The position numbers were made by a program, and so were the translations under genes. The notes below the pieces were generated by a model. It was not told where the DNA came from. It ran no database searches and saw only the letters and a program-made list of their open reading frames with translations. Positions 61,240 to 64,000 of a stretch of 64,000 nt of DNA are shown piece by piece. The DNA lies in contig NZ_RAPK01000006.1 of the NCBI RefSeq assembly GCF_003610495.1, positions 304,769 to 368,768 of the forward strand, given 5' to 3'. The first letter of the stretch is position 1. Each line of letters opens with the position of its first letter. This stretch comes from Sinobaca qinghaiensis (GTDB lineage: Bacteria > Bacillota > Bacilli > Bacillales > Marinococcaceae).

Positions 61240-62204
61240 AAATAGGCGTATTCACCGTACTTTTTAATAATGATTCATTCGAAGGTATGCTGGACAAAGT
61301 AAAAGCCGCCGGTCTGGACGCGGTAGAGCTTGGCACAGGAGGTAATCCAGGAAGCGCCCACGTTGATTTGGAAGGGCTTCTCCAAAATGAAGATAAGCGT
61401 AAACAGTTTCAGGAAGCACTCGATATGCGCGGCCTGTCTGTGAGCGCCTTCAGCTGTCATTCCAATCCTATCGCGCCGGACAAGGCTTATGCGAAGGAAT
61501 CAGATGATGTGTTCCGCAGAACGGTACAGCTGGCTGAAATGCTTAATGTTCCAGTTGTGAATAATTTTTCCGGAGTGGCCGGCGCCGACGACAATGCCAC
61601 GCTTCCGAACTGGCCGGTTGCTCCATGGCCGCAGGAATACAGCGATATTTACAACTGGCAGTGGGAGAAAAAGCTGATTCCATATTGGAAAGAAGCAGGG
61701 GCGTATGCAAAAGACCACGGTATTAAAGTAGGCATTGAGCCGCACGGCGGTTTTCTCGTGCATACGCCGTACACCGTGCTTAAGCTCCGCGACGCTACAT
61801 GTGATGCAGTCGGAGCCAACTTTGATCCGAGCCATATGTGGTGGCAGGGTATCGATCCAGTCGCAGCTATTAAAATTCTTGGAAAACAAGATGCGATTCA
61901 TCACTTCCATGCAAAAGACACCCATATTGATTGGGACAATGTAAACATGTACGGTTTGACGGATATGCAGCCTTACCAGAATGTGCAGGAGCGGGCCTGG
62001 ACTTTTCGTTCCGTCGGATGCGGCCACAGCCTGCAGGAATGGAGCGACATGATCAGCACGCTCCGTAAGTTCGGCTATGACCACACCGTCAGTATCGAAC
62101 ATGAAGATCCATTAATGAGCATTTCGGAAGGATTTCAGCGCGCCGTCGACAACCTCCGCAGCGTAAATATTGTAGAAAAACCATCCGATATGTGGTGGGC
62201 ATAA
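61236..62204 (+). CDS. Sugar phosphate isomerase/epimerase-like TIM-barrel protein
   Basis: A 322-residue xylose-isomerase-like TIM barrel. Metal-binding segments include VGIEPHGGFLVHTPY, GANFDPSHMWWQGID, HFHAKDTHID and VSIEHEDPL. Enzymes of this type beside Gfo/Idh/MocA dehydrogenases act as isomerases, epimerases or beta-eliminating glycosidases in 3-keto-sugar routes. The exact reaction is not readable. It is translationally coupled to the dehydrogenase and ends before a strong terminator. Confidence 0.85.
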   Translation: MKIGVFTVLFNNDSFEGMLDKVKAAGLDAVELGTGGNPGSAHVDLEGLLQNEDKRKQFQEALDMRGLSVSAFSCHSNPIAPDKAYAKESDDVFRRTVQLAEMLNVPVVNNFSGVAGADDNATLPNWPVAPWPQEYSDIYNWQWEKKLIPYWKEAGAYAKDHGIKVGIEPHGGFLVHTPYTVLKLRDATCDAVGANFDPSHMWWQGIDPVAAIKILGKQDAIHHFHAKDTHIDWDNVNMYGLTDMQPYQNVQERAWTFRSVGCGHSLQEWSDMISTLRKFGYDHTVSIEHEDPLMSISEGFQRAVDNLRSVNIVEKPSDMWWA

Positions 62205-62206
62205 AA

Positions 62207-62250
62207 AATAAACTCCCTTCTGCTAAAATGCAGGAGGGAGTTTATTTTTA
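62207..62250 (+). terminator. Strong terminator ending the sugar operon
   Basis: AATAAACTCCCTTCTGC (62207-62223) pairs with GCAGGAGGGAGTTTATT (62230-62246, one mismatch), then TTTT. It may also serve the convergent thioesterase gene. Confidence 0.9.
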
Positions 62251-62279
62251 ACTATACTAATAAGAAGAAACTTGGTTCG

Positions 62280-62765
62280 TCAGGCATGGTTATTGTAAAC
62301 TGACGCCCGCTTTTTCCGGTGTTCTTTACGGGCCGGGGCAGAATCGAAAAGCCGCTGTTCTTCTTCGGTTTCCGGAGATACGCCCGGCACGGGGATAGGA
62401 TCGCCGCTTTCATTAACAGCTACCATAGTCAGAAAGGATTCGGTCGTAAGGGCAGTGGTACCGGTAGTTACATCAATGGACTGCACTTTCACATATACTT
62501 CCATGGAGGTTCTGCCGGTCGCTGTAACAAAAGCCTCCAGCTCGAGGATATTTCCAACCTTTGCCGCTGAAACGAAGTCGACGGAGTCGATAGAAGCGGT
62601 TACGACAATACTGTTTGCATGCTTCATCGCTGCAATAGCGGCGATTTCATCAATATAGGCTAATACTTTGCCGCCGAATATAGACTCCAGATGATTCGTA
62701 TCCGGAGGAAGCACCAAACGGGTCTGGGTGGAACGGGAACGATTCACAGCACTAATATCGGACAT
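62280..62765 (-). CDS. ykhA: Acyl-CoA thioesterase, hot-dog fold (YkhA/BFIT type)
   Basis: A 161-residue acyl-CoA hydrolase. The hot-dog helix segment NHLESIFGGKVLAYIDEIAA contains the catalytic Asp, with VTASIDSVDFVSAAKVG following. It hydrolyses acyl-CoA to free acid and CoA. The start at 62765 follows AAAGGAGAACC. Monocistronic, with the AT-rich region 62766-63081 upstream. Confidence 0.9.
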   Translation of the reverse strand: MSDISAVNRSRSTQTRLVLPPDTNHLESIFGGKVLAYIDEIAAIAAMKHANSIVVTASIDSVDFVSAAKVGNILELEAFVTATGRTSMEVYVKVQSIDVTTGTTALTTESFLTMVAVNESGDPIPVPGVSPETEEEQRLFDSAPARKEHRKKRASVYNNHA

Positions 62766-63081
62766 ATAGGTTCTCCTTTAATATATAAATGATAAATAAA
62801 GTTTATAAGAAAATAAATGAGATAGCAAACAGTGAAAAGACAAAAATATTCCAATTTAAGGTAAATATTAAAGCTTATATATTAAAAAAATAATAAAAAC
62901 ATTGTTAATTTGTAAATTTTATAGATTTGTTATACATATTTTTTATTACTGACACATCAGTAGTTCTGGAGATTATATAACATATTTTTTTCAACAGGTA
63001 AAAGAATAGAAGGTTAAATATTGGACAAAAGGGTAATGGTGCTTAATAGGATAATAAAAAGATGAAGGACGGTGCATTCAA
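62766..63081. other. AT-rich intergenic region without a recognised gene
   Basis: This 316-bp stretch holds the promoters of two divergent genes. It is very AT-rich, with several TATAAT-like boxes, for example TTGTTA around 62933 with TTATAT further on. A short inverted repeat ACTGA-CACA-TCAGT lies at 62947-62960 and might be an operator. Nothing else is seen. Confidence 0.5.
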
Positions 63082-63753
63082 TTGGCTGAAAATAATAGCA
63101 GCAACAAAGTTACTTACGCATTAATGGCTGTAGGCAGCCTGGTAGGCGGAGCCCTGCCAATGGTCAGCAGAGAAACAACTAAAAGACTTCAAAAGAAAAA
63201 AGAAGACGCGAAAGAAAACATGAAAGATAAAAAGAATCCTAAAACAAAAACGGCTACAATCAAAAAAAGCGATGACGCTCAAAAGAAACCTTCCAGTAAG
63301 GATAAAGAGAATGGAGAGAAAGAAAACGTGAAAAAACCAGCAGCTAAAGCAAAAAAAGGTACAGAGGATACAAAGAAAGCCGTAAAGAAGAAATCATCCG
63401 GAGCAAAGGACAGCACGAAAAGCACGGCTAAAAAAGCAAAAAATGGAGCGGGCAAAACAGCTGAAAAAGCAAAAAAAGCAGCTCCTAAGCCGGTAAAGAA
63501 AGCCGCAGACAAAACAGAAAAGACAGCTAAAAATGTGAAAAAAGCGAAAAAAGCAAATGATGCAGCAGCATCTGCTTCAGCTCTTCCGGAAAAAGTAAAA
63601 TCATCTCTTGGAACAGCTAAAAATAAAGTGGGCGGCGGCCTTGTAGCAGCAAAAGGCAAAGTCGGCGAATCTATGGTGAAGGCCGGCCAGAAAATTCAGG
63701 GAACAGAAGAAGAGGAAGAAAAAAAAGGCGGCTTTTTCAAAAAAAAAAATTAA
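63082..63753 (+). CDS. Lys/Ala-rich basic protein, interrupted at an A11 run
   Basis: A 223-residue frame with a TTG start (63082) behind AAGGACGG. Residues about 8-30 are hydrophobic (YALMAVGSLVGGALPM), followed by about 180 residues of Lys/Ala/Thr repeats like those of histone-H1-like proteins (KKAKNGAGKTAEKAKKAA), ending GGFFKKKN and TAA. The stop arises immediately after eleven consecutive A (63739-63749). One extra A, or a -1 slip, would continue the frame into the acidic stretch beyond 63750. The protein is therefore probably the N-terminal part of a longer gene. No family was recognised. Confidence 0.6.
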   Translation: MAENNSSNKVTYALMAVGSLVGGALPMVSRETTKRLQKKKEDAKENMKDKKNPKTKTATIKKSDDAQKKPSSKDKENGEKENVKKPAAKAKKGTEDTKKAVKKKSSGAKDSTKSTAKKAKNGAGKTAEKAKKAAPKPVKKAADKTEKTAKNVKKAKKANDAAASASALPEKVKSSLGTAKNKVGGGLVAAKGKVGESMVKAGQKIQGTEEEEEKKGGFFKKKN

Positions 63754-64000
63754 AAAATAAAGAAAAAAAAGAAGCCGAGGAGCAGGAACGTCTGGCTTCT
63801 GAATCTGAAGAAAACGAAGAGCACGAAGTTTTCGATGAAGATACGGAATGGCTTGAGGAAGAAGAAGTAGAAGAAGAAAAGTATGATGGTTACGAAGAAG
63901 AAGACGAAGAAGACGAAGATGATGAAGTAGAAGAAGACGAAGATGATGAAGTAGAAGACGAAGATGAAGAAGACGAAGAAGACGAAGAAGACGAAGAAGA
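63750..64000 (+). CDS. Acidic out-of-frame continuation of the Lys-rich gene (partial, runs off the window)
   Basis: In the -1 frame relative to the gene before it, 63750-64000 is open without a stop and has no start codon or ribosome site of its own. It encodes LKNKEKKEAEEQERLASESE, then a run dominated by Glu and Asp (EEEDEEDEDDEVEEDE) with 9-bp DNA repeats of the type GAAGACGAA. Coding bias continues without a break across the A11 run, so it is best read as the 3' part of the same gene, joined by slippage or split by a frameshift. Confidence 0.55.

Noticed and set aside
61500..62102. 200-codon minus-strand frame under the isomerase gene
   Set aside because: Antisense shadow. The plus-strand gene has clear metal-binding motifs and coupled translation.
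63279..63659. 126-codon minus-strand frame rich in Phe and Ala
   Set aside because: The complement of AAA/GCA-rich Lys-Ala repeats necessarily reads as Phe/Ala-rich; it is a composition artefact.
63082..63753. Gas-vesicle accessory or true eukaryotic-type histone H1
   Set aside because: Lys/Ala repeats give superficial similarity, but no gas-vesicle genes are visible and low-complexity matches are not evidence of homology.
63760..64000. Possible CRISPR-like or tandem satellite array of GAAGAC units
   Set aside because: The 9-bp repetition follows Glu/Asp codon runs in an open frame. There are no spacers and no constant repeat length.

Overview
The window reads as chromosomal DNA of a Gram-positive Bacillaceae bacterium. 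Strong AGGAGG ribosome binding sites, sigma-A promoters (TTGACA-17-TATAAT type), CcpA cre-like sites, a DinR/LexA-type SOS box, glucitol PTS, OpuC-type osmoprotectant transport, YkhA and YnzC/DUF896 proteins all fit that family. Lipoproteins and extracytoplasmic loops are very rich in Glu/Asp, and there are several Na+:solute symporters and an osmoprotectant ABC system. This suggests a salt- or alkali-adapted member, which is inference. No rRNA, tRNA, CRISPR array, phage or IS transposase was found.

Layout. 1-12,040: the tail of an upstream LacI-type regulator, then an alpha-/beta-galactoside cluster (melR-melE-melD-melC, a GH36 alpha-galactosidase, a GH4 alpha-galactosidase melA, an SSS sugar symporter and a GH42 beta-galactosidase). 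It has two similarly built promoters, each with a cre and an AGTAAA/TTTACT operator. 12,214-24,750: a divergent polyol region. One arm is glpD plus a zinc alcohol dehydrogenase. The other is an acetoin-dehydrogenase-type complex (E1a, E1b, E2, E3), a SorC-type regulator, a glucitol-type PTS (GutM, IIC, IIB, IIA) and a DRL-family (DXP reductoisomerase-like) oxidoreductase. A 33-bp operator is shared by the dehydrogenase promoter and the PTS promoter. 24,769-28,284: small zinc-ribbon proteins, an aspartate-type aminotransferase, an alpha/beta hydrolase and one copy of a dispersed palindromic repeat. 28,285-35,125: a GntR-controlled CoA-ester cluster (HMG-CoA-lyase-like, CaiB/BaiF CoA-transferase, DUF3311 plus SSS symporter, MFS, flavin reductase) with three TTGTATACAA operators. 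35,319-43,590: a mixed block (winged-HTH protein, two VanZ proteins, orphan CbiA, acetamidase/formamidase with FmdB, SOS-controlled dinB, an SGNH-like protein and a bacterial tyrosine kinase). 43,707-47,001: OpuC-type ABC transporter. 47,318-52,952: a GAF/PucR regulator with an unknown transporter, an amidohydrolase and an M20 amidase. 53,017-55,407: small genes, a second acetamidase and an SDR without a canonical start codon. 55,577-62,204: a LacI-controlled sugar ABC transporter with a Gfo/Idh/MocA dehydrogenase and a TIM-barrel isomerase. 62,280-64,000: a thioesterase and a Lys-rich protein interrupted at an 11-A run, followed by a very acidic out-of-frame continuation that leaves the window.

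Most interesting hypothesis. In the polyol regulon the usual sorbitol-6-phosphate dehydrogenase is absent. In its place is a DRL-family enzyme, some members of which interconvert 2-C-methyl-D-erythritol 4-phosphate (MEP) and 1-deoxy-D-xylulose 5-phosphate (DXP). A sorbitol-type PTS is known, from memory, to import 2-C-methyl-D-erythritol. An acetoin-dehydrogenase-like complex could split DXP, itself an acyloin, into acetyl-CoA and glyceraldehyde 3-phosphate. Together these would form a catabolic route running part of the isoprenoid MEP pathway backwards. The gene set and shared operator are visible in the sequence; the substrate assignment is inference.
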